Source: Saccharolobus caldissimus
GTDB lineage: Archaea > Thermoproteota > Thermoprotei_A > Sulfolobales > Sulfolobaceae
Direction of reading: 5' to 3'
DNA: 64,000 nt
NCBI RefSeq assembly: GCF_020886315.1
Contig: NZ_AP025226.1
Location: 1,824,001 to 1,888,000, forward strand
Shown here: positions 1 to 7,520 of the stretch, one piece after another
Layout of the letters: the number at the start of each line of letters is the position of its first letter
Numbering within the stretch: position 1 is the stretch's first letter
The notes under the pieces: model-generated
The model's input: only the letters and a program-made list of their open reading frames with translations
Databases searched by the model: none
Told to the model about the DNA's origin: nothing
Translations under genes and position numbers: made by a program

Positions 1-444
1 GTATTATATATTAACACGCCAGAAAACGAGCCCATAACTTTTATATCAAATGTTGGAACTAATAATATAACTTGGAACAAAAATGAATATATACTAATAG
101 GTAAAACTCAAGTATCTACAATAGCGGGAATATTTAACGCATATGAATATGAACATTTAATAACCCCTAATCGGAGTGAGGAGCTACTATTCTTCAACAT
201 TAATGGTACGTTAGTAAAAGAGGAATCTGTAGAATTGACAAACACTTCACCGATTATATTATTTAGTTTGAATTTTGTAGGGAACATTTATATGAATCCA
301 TTTGAACAATATCCTAATGTCTTCAATTATAGTAACACTACGCTACCTTATAAGGTAATTTCACCTAATTTATCATTAACAATTTCAATAATCATAACTA
401 TAATAATAGTCGCTATTTTAGTAATAGTACATAAAAGGGAATAA
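1..444 (+). CDS. C-terminal part of a membrane-anchored surface protein (5' end outside window)
   Basis: The frame is open from the first base to the TAA at 442-444, giving at least 147 residues, so the gene starts upstream of the window. The TTG at 235 is internal, not a start. The visible part is rich in Asn-X-Ser/Thr sequons, as in glycosylated archaeal surface proteins, and ends with a hydrophobic segment of about 21 residues followed by a short basic tail (HKRE). This suggests an extracytoplasmic domain with a C-terminal membrane anchor. No family was recognised. Confidence 0.6.
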   Translation, partial: VLYINTPENEPITFISNVGTNNITWNKNEYILIGKTQVSTIAGIFNAYEYEHLITPNRSEELLFFNINGTLVKEESVELTNTSPIILFSLNFVGNIYMNPFEQYPNVFNYSNTTLPYKVISPNLSLTISIIITIIIVAILVIVHKRE

Positions 445-450
445 TTTTTC

Positions 451-702
451 TTACAATATATAAAATAATACCAGCAAAACAAAAATAATTATTGCAACTA
501 TTATCATCCACTTAGCTATATTCTTAGACGAACCAAAAATTATAGGTATGGGACCTATAAAAATTACACCACCTACTTCAGTTCTTTGCCTATTATTATT
601 TTTATTATTGGAGGACTTTAAAGCTTCATAAAACATTCCAATAACTAATACTATAATTCCGAGGAAAACTAGAAGAAAACCTAAATCAAGTAGAATATTC
701 AT
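451..702 (-). CDS. Small archaeal membrane protein, TIGR00304/DUF131-like
   Basis: An 83-residue protein with two membrane segments (about residues 5-27 and 64-83). Between them is a polar Asn/Lys-rich loop followed by the conserved-looking stretch GGVIFIGPIPIIFGS, the signature I associate with the archaeal TIGR00304 (DUF131) family. Biochemical function is unknown. It lies 3 bp downstream of the AAA ATPase gene on the same strand and is probably cotranscribed with it. The family call rests on the motif alone. Confidence 0.65.
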   Translation of the reverse strand: MNILLDLGFLLVFLGIIVLVIGMFYEALKSSNNKNNNRQRTEVGGVIFIGPIPIIFGSSKNIAKWMIIVAIIIFVLLVLFYIL

Positions 703-705
703 ATT

Positions 706-2193
706 TTATAATACTGCTTGAAGGGATTTAATTTTATTTGCTAGTATCTCTATTTCTTTAGGTATCTCAACACTATCTACACTTGTTATTAACTCTCCTA
801 TTGACATTCTTAACTTATCATATTCTATTCCTCGCTTCCTTAACACATTAATAATCCACTTTAAATTATCCTCCTTACCTAACTCTCTTATTTCTTTCTC
901 ATCCGGATATATTCCTAAATTCCGTAAAACGTCTAATAACGCTTGTTTACTATAAAAGTTTTCTACTTCACGACTTAAAGGTACACAGTAGTCTTTTAAT
1001 GACATATCCAATTTATCGCATAGTCCTAAGAAAATTACATCTAAGCTTAACATATTCTTTAACTTTAACCAATGTTGTAACTCTAAATCTGAAGAAACTT
1101 TAAACACGCTTATTCCATTATCCTCTACATTTATATTAAGTCTTTTAAGCCAATTTACTATAACTGAAGGTTCGGCCAATTCACTTGTTAGTATTATGAT
1201 TCTACTAAATAATATATTGCTTAAACTTGAATTTAACAAACTTATTCTTCCCTTTAAATCAGCTGTAGGTTTTACCGTTATTGCAGTAGAATTACCATTT
1301 ACCCTCCTCATTACAATATACGTATCTGCTGACATTTCTACAATGTAAGGGGAATGAGTAGTCAAAAATGCTTGTAAAACACCATTATCAGTCCAACTTT
1401 TTATGAGCTTCATTATCTTAGCTTGTAATGTTGGATGCATATTAACCTCTGGTTCTTCAATTAATAGTATTTTATTTCCACTAAGCCATATAATAAATAG
1501 CATTAAAATTACCCTTTGAAAACCACTAGCTGCTAAATCTATATATATTGGCAAATTATACACATTAAGTACTAATCTTCGGCCATCCCAGAATTCCATC
1601 CCTTTAACTTCTGGAATTGTAGCGCTAACTAAATTTACAAAATCATACCAATATTTTCTTAGATTTATTGGAGATTTATTCATATCAGTCATTCTTTTTA
1701 ATATTTCATCAAAGTAGATTTGATCAAAAATCGGTACATATTCTACCCCTTGTGCAGCGTACTCAGCTAATTTTTTAGCAACTTTTAAATCGTCCTCACC
1801 TGGAGGACTCCCATTTATGTAAAGTGTGTCTAAACTCCATTCAACGTAATTATTAACATATTTTATCTTATTTACTACCTCCAAAGTTACCTTTTGATTC
1901 TTCCCTATTATTTTATTTACCTCATCTGCACTAAATTCTACTTTGCCACCTAGTATAATTGGTTTTGAAACATTATACCCTTGCCAAAGTAATATAAACT
2001 CTTGATTTCTATCTTCCACAGCTCTTTTTTCTATACCAGCAGCCAAATTCTTTATAAATAAGAAAATTGAAGACAGTAAATTAGTTTTACCATATCCATT
2101 ATATCCAACCACAACATTAAATCCGCCTAAATCCCTTAGGCTAACTTCACTAAGGCTCCTAAAATTTGACACATAAAATTCAGTAATCCTCAA
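706..2193 (-). CDS. AAA-type ATPase with SMC/OLD-like ABC fold
   Basis: 495 residues. The start (MRITEFYVSNFRSL) is typical of RecF/SMC-like ATPases. Walker A is GYNGYGKT at residues 30-37, a signature-like AASGFQR at 221-227, Walker B LLIEEPEVNMHP at about 243-254 and the H-loop TTHSP near 279. This arrangement matches AAA_15/AAA_21 ATPases, some of which carry a C-terminal Toprim domain (OLD nucleases). The C-terminal 170 residues here are helical and I could not place Toprim acidic motifs with confidence. Substrate and partner are unknown. The preceding gene on this strand ends 110 bp away. Confidence 0.7.
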   Translation of the reverse strand: MRITEFYVSNFRSLSEVSLRDLGGFNVVVGYNGYGKTNLLSSIFLFIKNLAAGIEKRAVEDRNQEFILLWQGYNVSKPIILGGKVEFSADEVNKIIGKNQKVTLEVVNKIKYVNNYVEWSLDTLYINGSPPGEDDLKVAKKLAEYAAQGVEYVPIFDQIYFDEILKRMTDMNKSPINLRKYWYDFVNLVSATIPEVKGMEFWDGRRLVLNVYNLPIYIDLAASGFQRVILMLFIIWLSGNKILLIEEPEVNMHPTLQAKIMKLIKSWTDNGVLQAFLTTHSPYIVEMSADTYIVMRRVNGNSTAITVKPTADLKGRISLLNSSLSNILFSRIIILTSELAEPSVIVNWLKRLNINVEDNGISVFKVSSDLELQHWLKLKNMLSLDVIFLGLCDKLDMSLKDYCVPLSREVENFYSKQALLDVLRNLGIYPDEKEIRELGKEDNLKWIINVLRKRGIEYDKLRMSIGELITSVDSVEIPKEIEILANKIKSLQAVL

Positions 2194-2303
2194 TGAGGCT
2201 CACTCTACGGTAATACTTGTCAGAATTAAATATAATCATTAACAGACTGATTTGAAGGAGAATCTATAAAAAGAGAAAAACGAGGTATTATCGGCAAAAA
2301 GTC

Positions 2304-3086
2304 TTAAAAAACTCCCCTTATTGCCCCTCCATCAACAGGTATTAATACACCATTAATGTAGGTTGACAGATTAGAGGCTAAAAATATTGCAACGTTAGCT
2401 ATCTCTTCTGGTTCACCTAATCTACCTAATGGTACGTCCTTTACAATATCTTTTATTACTTCTTCCTCCTTTTTACCTTCTCTCATCGCTCTATCTTTAA
2501 CTATTTGATCAACTCTCTCAGTTCTAGTCCAACCTGGCATAATACCATTAACTAATATACCCTTAGGACCTAACTCTCTTGAGGCAACTTTAATTAATCC
2601 AGCTAAGGACAGTCTAACTACATTTGATAAGTCTAAATTATCTATTGGCTGTCTTAGTGTAATTGAAGTCGATAATATTATTCTACCACCGCTACTCATG
2701 AGCTGCCCAGCCTCCCTTACTGCGATAACTGCGCTAAATAATAAAAGATAAAAAGCGTCTAACCAGTCCTTATCGGAAAGAGAAAAAATATTTCCAGGTT
2801 TAGGGCTCCCAGTAACGTAAGCTAGTACATCTAAGCCTCCAAGTTTTTCATATCCATTATGAATGAGGGCTTTCACATCTTGAGGATTCATCAAATCTGC
2901 TTTTATATAATCTACATTATTACTAATCTCCTTTAATTTATTATATGCTTTAACTAAATTATTTTCATCATGTGAAGATATGATGACCTTAGCCCCTTCT
3001 TCTAGGAATCTCTTAGCAATAGCATAACCAATACCCTTACTTGCTGCTGTTACGATTACTTTCTTTCCCTTTATCCCCAGATCCAT
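2304..3086 (-). CDS. SDR-family protein lacking the usual Tyr-Lys catalytic pair
   Basis: 260 residues with a Rossmann fold. The cofactor motif is TAASKGIG (13-20) and the C-terminus IPVDGG is typical of SDR reductases. Where most SDRs have YxxxK, the sequence reads SNVVR within LSNVVRLSLAGL, so Tyr and Lys appear replaced by Ser and Arg. This resembles the atypical BKR-like SDR group described from Aeropyrum and Pseudomonas. The catalytic Ser (STSITL) is retained. Reaction unknown. The start at 3086 overlaps the uracil-DNA glycosylase gene by 50 bp in another frame; no later Met would keep the Rossmann motif. Confidence 0.75.
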   Translation of the reverse strand: MDLGIKGKKVIVTAASKGIGYAIAKRFLEEGAKVIISSHDENNLVKAYNKLKEISNNVDYIKADLMNPQDVKALIHNGYEKLGGLDVLAYVTGSPKPGNIFSLSDKDWLDAFYLLLFSAVIAVREAGQLMSSGGRIILSTSITLRQPIDNLDLSNVVRLSLAGLIKVASRELGPKGILVNGIMPGWTRTERVDQIVKDRAMREGKKEEEVIKDIVKDVPLGRLGEPEEIANVAIFLASNLSTYINGVLIPVDGGAIRGVF

Positions 3087-3690
3087 ACAAGAAATTATCT
3101 AAAGTTACAGTTTTTGAACTTATGGAGCCCTTAATTTTTCTAAAATCCTCTTCTAATACCTTTTTAAGCTGAGGGTTATAAAGAGCTGCAGCAGGATGGT
3201 AAGTAGGAAATACTAGAATTATATAATCATTTTTATAATTCCATTGATAGAATTTCCCTCTAACTTTTCCAATGGAATCCATACGCCTTCCCATCTTTTG
3301 AAATAAGTATGAAGTGGAATGTCTACCCAATGTTACAATAATTTTTGGTTGTATTATTTCTATTTGCCTATCTAAATAAGGTGAACACGCCTCAATCTCA
3401 TCTGGCTCTGGATCTCTATTATTAGGGGGTCTACACTTAACTATATTAGTTATGAAAACATCAGCTCTATTTAAACCTAATATTTCATTAATAAGTTTTG
3501 TTAGAAGTTTTCCAGCAGCACCTACAAATGGTTTACCCTCTAAGTCCTCATTTTCCCCTGGAGCCTCACCTATAAACATAATTTGGGCTTTTTCATTACC
3601 CTCACCAGGTACAGCATTTTTTCTATATAGCCATAATTTACATTTTTTGCATGATCTTATTTCTTCTGCTACGCTCTCTAATTCATCCAT
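3037..3690 (-). CDS. Type 4 (Fe-S) uracil-DNA glycosylase
   Basis: 217 residues. It removes uracil produced by cytosine deamination, the first step of base excision repair. Four cysteines fit the 4Fe-4S pattern of family 4 enzymes: C14 and C17 (CKKC), C86 (VKCRPP) and C102. Motif 1 is GEAPGENEDLEGKPFVG (41-57) and motif 2 is YHPAA (164-168). The length is normal for family 4 and the last 25 residues are a polar tail. Its 3' end overlaps the start of the downstream SDR gene by 50 bp, so the two are probably translationally coupled. Confidence 0.92.
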   Translation of the reverse strand: MDELESVAEEIRSCKKCKLWLYRKNAVPGEGNEKAQIMFIGEAPGENEDLEGKPFVGAAGKLLTKLINEILGLNRADVFITNIVKCRPPNNRDPEPDEIEACSPYLDRQIEIIQPKIIVTLGRHSTSYLFQKMGRRMDSIGKVRGKFYQWNYKNDYIILVFPTYHPAAALYNPQLKKVLEEDFRKIKGSISSKTVTLDNFLYGSGDKGKESNRNSSK

Positions 3691-3723
3691 AATTTATACT
3701 TTATAATTAGGATGATTAATTAA

Positions 3724-3780
3724 TATCAGTCCATCGACCTATCTTCATTTAGTCTAGACGATGCAGGCATCATCATTATG
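3724..3780 (-). ncRNA. Box C/D sRNA
   Basis: Read on the minus strand: box C ATGATGA (3776-3770), a 12-nt guide, a degenerate box D' (CTAGA, 3757-3753), box C' ATGAAGA (3748-3742), a 12-nt guide (taggtcgatgga) and box D CTGA (3729-3726). Spacings match archaeal 2'-O-methylation guides. The D guide would pair with UCCAUCGACCUA, methylating the U opposite the fifth guide base from box D. Target RNA was not identified. The guide core AGGTCGATGG recurs in the sRNA at 7456-7517. No TATA box at the expected distance, so it may be processed from the transcript of the upstream gene. Confidence 0.7.
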
Positions 3781-3848
3781 TACCCCGTCCGGCTGAGGAT
3801 CCTCATTCAAAACTATTTTAAGTCAGATCCCGATAGGGGACGGGGTAT
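3777..3848 (-). ncRNA. Possible H/ACA sRNA hairpin at the 3' end of a gene
   Basis: On the minus strand a 9-bp stem (ACCCCGTCC 3846-3838 with GGACGGGGT 3790-3782) is followed at once by ACA (3781-3779). A second stem GGATC/GATCC lies inside. The internal loop between them has 7 and 6 nt, and 15 nt separate the upper stem from ACA, matching the 14-16 nt rule for pseudouridine guides. Two UGA trinucleotides above the upper stem could form tandem sheared G-A pairs. Against it: the region also encodes the C-terminus of the 3813-4286 gene, and a TATA-like stretch at 3856-3866 is badly placed. A simple hairpin is the alternative. Confidence 0.35.
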
Positions 3849-4286
3849 TCTCAATCTTTTATATAGTCTATACAAAAATATAATAATTACTATCTGTCCT
3901 ATATCAAGCTGAATCGTAGTTGCATGATCATATGTAATCTCTATTAGAAATGGCAAAATATGTAAACTAGGTCTCCATACATACCAAATCAAATAATAAT
4001 TTAAATAATTTAAAAATATAAAACTTATTGCTGATGAGTCTACAATTAAGTTGTAAAAATCGTTTTTGGAATTTGAAATTACTAAAATAGATATTATAAA
4101 AATCATTAAAGATATAAATGCAGAAAACGATACACCAACGGGTATAGTTAAATTATAAGTTACACCAGTACTTCCAACATAAACTAATGGTTCATCAATA
4201 GGAACTAATGGTGCTAAAGAAAGACATATTATTGTGAGTATTATAGAGAAAACAATAGCCCAAACATAATAATCTAAATTCTTCAC
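3813..4286 (-). CDS. Four-segment integral membrane protein, unknown function
   Basis: 157 residues with about four membrane segments: 10-30, 52-70, 78-96 and 128-145. The loop after the first segment is polar and probably extracytoplasmic. The start is GTG at 4286; a TATA-like TGTATAAAAA lies just upstream on the minus strand. No family recognised. The last codons overlap the GC-rich hairpin at 3782-3846, and a C/D sRNA follows on the same strand. Confidence 0.55.
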   Translation of the reverse strand: MKNLDYYVWAIVFSIILTIICLSLAPLVPIDEPLVYVGSTGVTYNLTIPVGVSFSAFISLMIFIISILVISNSKNDFYNLIVDSSAISFIFLNYLNYYLIWYVWRPSLHILPFLIEITYDHATTIQLDIGQIVIIIFLYRLYKRLRIPRPLSGSDLK

Positions 4287-4380
4287 AGACGTTATACGTT
4301 TTTATACATTAAAAACTTTAATCATAACATTTAGCTTCATTTTAAACTAGACTATATTAAACTTAAGCTTCACTATATTA

Positions 4381-4692
4381 ATGAATATGTCAGCTTCGAA
4401 GAAGTTCTACAAGCTTCAAGATTTAATCTTAGCAAAAACTTCACTGGAAAAAGTTAGATTACATATATTAAATAGAAAAGAGAGAACAATTTTTAAATGG
4501 ATTAAAAGTGAGTTAAACGAATTCTTTAAAAAGTTTTATAATATGAATAATTTTAAAGAAATAATAGATAATATTAATAAAGGAATAGAAGAGGAAAACT
4601 ATACTCTAGTTTTAGAAAATATTGAGAAATCTTTAGTTATCATCTCCACAGAGATAGAAAAATATTATAAAGATTTACAACAAATGCATTAG
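4381..4692 (+). CDS. Small helical protein, unknown function
   Basis: 103 residues, Lys/Glu-rich, predicted mostly alpha-helical with no membrane segment and no cysteine. It probably starts at ATG 4381; ATG 4387 (third codon) is an alternative. It shares the AT-rich region 4287-4380 with the divergent membrane protein gene. Its last 18 bp overlap the 3' end of the convergent TauE/SafE gene. No family recognised; codon use resembles its neighbours. Confidence 0.5.
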   Translation: MNMSASKKFYKLQDLILAKTSLEKVRLHILNRKERTIFKWIKSELNEFFKKFYNMNNFKEIIDNINKGIEEENYTLVLENIEKSLVIISTEIEKYYKDLQQMH

Positions 4693-5550
4693 CTGAATAA
4701 CACCTACTCTATTCAAATACATAGTATATATGGCTACTAATATAATAATAATAGCGAAAACTCTCCTTAAGGTTTGTCTCGACATTTTAGACGCTATAGA
4801 AGAACCTGCATATCCTCCTAAAATTCCACCAATCAAATAAAGGACGCTTATTAATATGTTAATGTCACCATAGAATGCATATGTAGCAGCAGCAGTAACT
4901 CCAAAAGTTCCAACGGAAATTAAGGAAGTTCCAACGGCTCTTAACATGTCTACACCAGTACTAAATAGTAAACCTGGGACTACTAAGAATCCGCCTCCAA
5001 TGCCAAAATAACCCGAAGCAAAACCTACTAAAAATCCCGCTGGGACTACTCTATTTAACTTTACCCTTTGTGCTAATCCTATTTTGCCATTTTGCGTTGT
5101 GTAAGTTTTAGGTGAACATTTGGTCTTCCACATTCTTATAGCAACTGCGATCATTAAAAATCCGAAAAGAAATAGAATAAGAGCACCAGACATTAAATGA
5201 CTAATATACGCGCCTAATATATCTCCTAAAACTCCTGGAATAGTAAATATTATTCCCTCTAAAATTCTAACATTACCTTTTCTCCAATGCATATAGGAGT
5301 TAATATATGCATTTAAACCTACAGCTAGGGCAGTTGTACCTAACGTTAAGTGAGTAATGTAGGAATACTCTGGAGAATTAGGGGGAATGCCATTAGCTAA
5401 ACCCACAAAATATAGTAAGAGTGGAATAGCTAAAATGGATCCCCCTCCTCCTATAAGACCTAAACTAAAACCTACTAAGATTCCAGAAATAATAGAAAGA
5501 ATATATTGTATTGGAGTAATTTCGATATGATAAGAGGGATCTGGAATCAT
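4675..5550 (-). CDS. TauE/SafE-family membrane exporter
   Basis: 291 residues. Seven to eight membrane segments with the two Gly-rich repeats typical of the family: GLIGGGGSILAIPLL (about 31-45) and GYFGIGGGFLVVPGLL (about 178-193). TauE/SafE proteins move small sulfur-containing or organic anions such as sulfite across the membrane, which would suit a sulfur-metabolising archaeon; the substrate here is inferred only. It lies 9 bp downstream of the DedA-type gene on the same strand and may be cotranscribed with it. Confidence 0.8.
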   Translation of the reverse strand: MIPDPSYHIEITPIQYILSIISGILVGFSLGLIGGGGSILAIPLLLYFVGLANGIPPNSPEYSYITHLTLGTTALAVGLNAYINSYMHWRKGNVRILEGIIFTIPGVLGDILGAYISHLMSGALILFLFGFLMIAVAIRMWKTKCSPKTYTTQNGKIGLAQRVKLNRVVPAGFLVGFASGYFGIGGGFLVVPGLLFSTGVDMLRAVGTSLISVGTFGVTAAATYAFYGDINILISVLYLIGGILGGYAGSSIASKMSRQTLRRVFAIIIILVAIYTMYLNRVGVIQLMHLL

Positions 5551-5559
5551 AATAATTTG

Positions 5560-6099
5560 TTATGGTTTAAACTTTAAAAAGTTATGTTTTAATAAAATAA
5601 AGATAACTATCGATAGAATAATGACAACTAGTACGATATAATCAAATTTAATTAAATTCGATATTACCATTTCCCATGCTGAACCAAAATAATAGCCTAT
5701 AAACACTAACGTAGTATTCCAAATCAAATGGCCTGCAAAGGTTATTGAAATGAAATACAACAAAGGCATTCTTGCTAATCCTGCTGGAAATGATATTAAC
5801 GCTCTTATTGCGGGGAGGAATCTCGCAACAAATACTGAAATATTACCGTATTTGCTAAAGAAATCATTTAACATCTTTAATCTATTTTCGGTAATTTTTA
5901 CATATTTACCATATTTAATGAGAAATGGCAAACCTAATTTATATGCTATAAAATAGTCTATTAAAGAGCCCATAAGACTACCTAAAGTGCCTACTATAAT
6001 AGCTAAATACACATTCATACTTCCTTGATAAGAAAAGTAGCCAGCCAAAGGCATAACTACTTCACTAGGTATTGGAAACGACATACCCTCTAATAGCAT
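5560..6099 (-). CDS. DedA-family (SNARE-associated) membrane protein, short N-terminus
   Basis: 179 residues. The motifs FPIPSEVVMPLAGY near the start and FVARFLPAIRALISFPAGLARM (about 91-112) identify the DedA family, implicated in lipid flipping and membrane homeostasis. The first ATG falls inside what is normally the first hydrophobic segment. Twelve codons upstream of it remain open in the same frame (reading IPSNYLILFILM with the Met) and are preceded directly by the TGA of the regulator gene. The true start may therefore be non-canonical, or the N-terminus is really short. Confidence 0.8.
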   Translation of the reverse strand: MLLEGMSFPIPSEVVMPLAGYFSYQGSMNVYLAIIVGTLGSLMGSLIDYFIAYKLGLPFLIKYGKYVKITENRLKMLNDFFSKYGNISVFVARFLPAIRALISFPAGLARMPLLYFISITFAGHLIWNTTLVFIGYYFGSAWEMVISNLIKFDYIVLVVIILSIVIFILLKHNFLKFKP

Positions 6100-6132
6100 T
6101 AAAATAAATAATATTAAATAATTTGAAGGAAT

Positions 6133-6531
6133 TCATACTGGGATCTCCAATCCATGAGGACATGAAGAAGGCTTTCCTAAATAATTATAAAGCTTATCGA
6201 TAATTTCTTGCGGTACTAAGTAGTCAAATTGCTTAGAATATTCACAGGCTGTTTGCTTATCTATTCCTATATTTACGAGAAGTATCTCTATAACCCGATG
6301 TGCTTTTATTAGATAATTTATATTTTTTATTCCATCATCAGTAACCCATATTCCATCGTCTTTTTTCTTAACTAGTCCCTTTTCTTCTAGATGTGAAATT
6401 TCTTCAAAAACACTTGAAGGGGCTATTTTTAAATCCTTAGCTATTCTATTTATTCTGGCTCCTTCACCTGCATCGTTATATTTCTTTATTGTAAGTAAAT
6501 ATGAAAATTCTCTTCTTGATAAATTAGCCAT
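6133..6531 (-). CDS. DtxR/MntR-like transcriptional regulator
   Basis: 132 residues from ATG 6531. An earlier in-frame start at 6654 would run through the start of the divergent gene, so it was not used. The N-terminal winged helix (MANLSRREFSYLLTI, then INRIAKDLKIAPSSVFEEISHLEEKGLV) and the C-terminal half ending SSCPHGLEIPV match the DtxR family without an SH3 domain. The dimer/metal helix that normally reads LEH reads QFDYL, so the usual Glu-His metal ligands seem replaced. Metal dependence is therefore uncertain. It probably regulates itself, the divergent aldolase, or the DedA and TauE genes downstream. Confidence 0.72.
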   Translation of the reverse strand: MANLSRREFSYLLTIKKYNDAGEGARINRIAKDLKIAPSSVFEEISHLEEKGLVKKKDDGIWVTDDGIKNINYLIKAHRVIEILLVNIGIDKQTACEYSKQFDYLVPQEIIDKLYNYLGKPSSCPHGLEIPV

Positions 6532-6587
6532 CTGACATATTACTGCTAATAAAAACAAATAAACTTTTGTTTCATCATATTTAACCC

Positions 6588-7454
6588 GTGAGAGACAATA
6601 TAGTATCCTTAGTAACACCGTTTGATGAAAAAGAAGAAATAAATTTTGATGCATTATATCAACTGTTAGATTTTCAAATAAAAAATGGTATTAAAAATTT
6701 CTGGATACTAGGAACTAGTGGAGAATTTAATATGCTAAACCTAGATGAAAAAATACTTCTTGTAACTAAAATACGTGAGAGAATTAACGGAAAAATATAT
6801 GCAGGAATTAATGAAAATTCTACTAGAAATAGCTTGTTTCTTGCAAAAAAATTTTATGATATAGGAGTAGATTTTATTTTTTCCATACCTCCACTCTATC
6901 ATAGACCATCAGAGAAAGGTTTAATATTATACTTTAGTGAATTACGTAAAATAGATCTACCACTTTATCTTTATTACATTCCTTCATATACTGGATATAA
7001 TATTAATTTAGAAACTATTGAGAAGATGATTAGGGACGGAATATTAGACGGTATGAAATATACTACATCAGATTTCGTGAAATTCTTAGAATATTTAAAT
7101 AATTTAAAATCAATAAGTAATAAGTTTAAAATATTTATAGGTGAAGATAGAATGATACTACAAGCTTTAATAAACGGAGCAGACGGTGCGGTATCTGGTG
7201 TAGCTAATGTAGTACCAGAATTAGTAAATAATCTATATCTAGAATTTGAAAGAAACAATATACAAAAAGCTATAGAGTTGCAACTTATTATTAATAAACT
7301 TGCTAATGTGCTTAACAAAGGAGATTATCCGAGCGGTCTAAAGATAGGTTTAAAGTATAGGGGCATTAACGTGGGAAAAGTGAGAAAACCTTTAATGGAG
7401 GATAGTAGAGCTGAGGGTGAAATATATAATATGCTTAAAGAATTAGGATTATGA
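6588..7454 (+). CDS. Dihydrodipicolinate synthase/KDG aldolase family lyase
   Basis: 288 residues, class I Schiff-base aldolase of the DapA/KDG-aldolase family. Carboxylate-binding motif GTSGEF (42-47), Tyr130 in LYYIPSY, and the Schiff-base Lys157 in GMKYTTSD. The fold and length are normal. The sequence is not close to the main Sulfolobus KD(P)G aldolase as I recall it, so the substrate (a 2-keto acid plus aldehyde) is open. Starts with GTG at 6588, divergent from the DtxR-like gene with 56 bp between the two starts. A C/D sRNA begins just past its stop codon. Confidence 0.82.
   Translation: MRDNIVSLVTPFDEKEEINFDALYQLLDFQIKNGIKNFWILGTSGEFNMLNLDEKILLVTKIRERINGKIYAGINENSTRNSLFLAKKFYDIGVDFIFSIPPLYHRPSEKGLILYFSELRKIDLPLYLYYIPSYTGYNINLETIEKMIRDGILDGMKYTTSDFVKFLEYLNNLKSISNKFKIFIGEDRMILQALINGADGAVSGVANVVPELVNNLYLEFERNNIQKAIELQLIINKLANVLNKGDYPSGLKIGLKYRGINVGKVRKPLMEDSRAEGEIYNMLKELGL
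7421..7430 (+). promoter_or_regulatory. TATA-like element for the downstream sRNA
   Basis: AATATATAAT lies 26-35 nt before the predicted 5' end of the C/D sRNA at about 7456, inside the last codons of the aldolase gene. The spacing suits archaeal TBP, so the sRNA may have its own promoter. Confidence 0.4.
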
Positions 7455-7455
7455 A

Positions 7456-7517
7456 ATATGATGAAGGTCGATGGGTTAAATGAGTTAGATGATAGAGAAA
7501 TTATCCCCGACTGATTT
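7456..7517 (+). ncRNA. Box C/D sRNA, predicted to target the 23S peptidyl-transferase region
   Basis: Box C ATGATGA (7458-7464), guide containing AGGTCGATGG, weak box D' (TTAA at 7476-7479 or ATGA at 7480-7483), box C' ATGATAG (7489-7495), guide ending ttatccccga, box D CTGA (7511-7514). The stretch TTATCCCCG is complementary to CGGGGAUAA, the universally conserved 23S rRNA segment just before the catalytic adenosine. By the N+5 rule the methylated residue would be the third G of GGGG (G2446 in E. coli numbering, from memory). It starts at the stop codon of the aldolase gene. Confidence 0.75.
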
Positions 7518-7520
7518 TTG

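Noticed and set aside
3452-3706. Antisense open frame over the uracil-DNA glycosylase gene
   Set aside because: Shadow of a well-recognised gene on the other strand.
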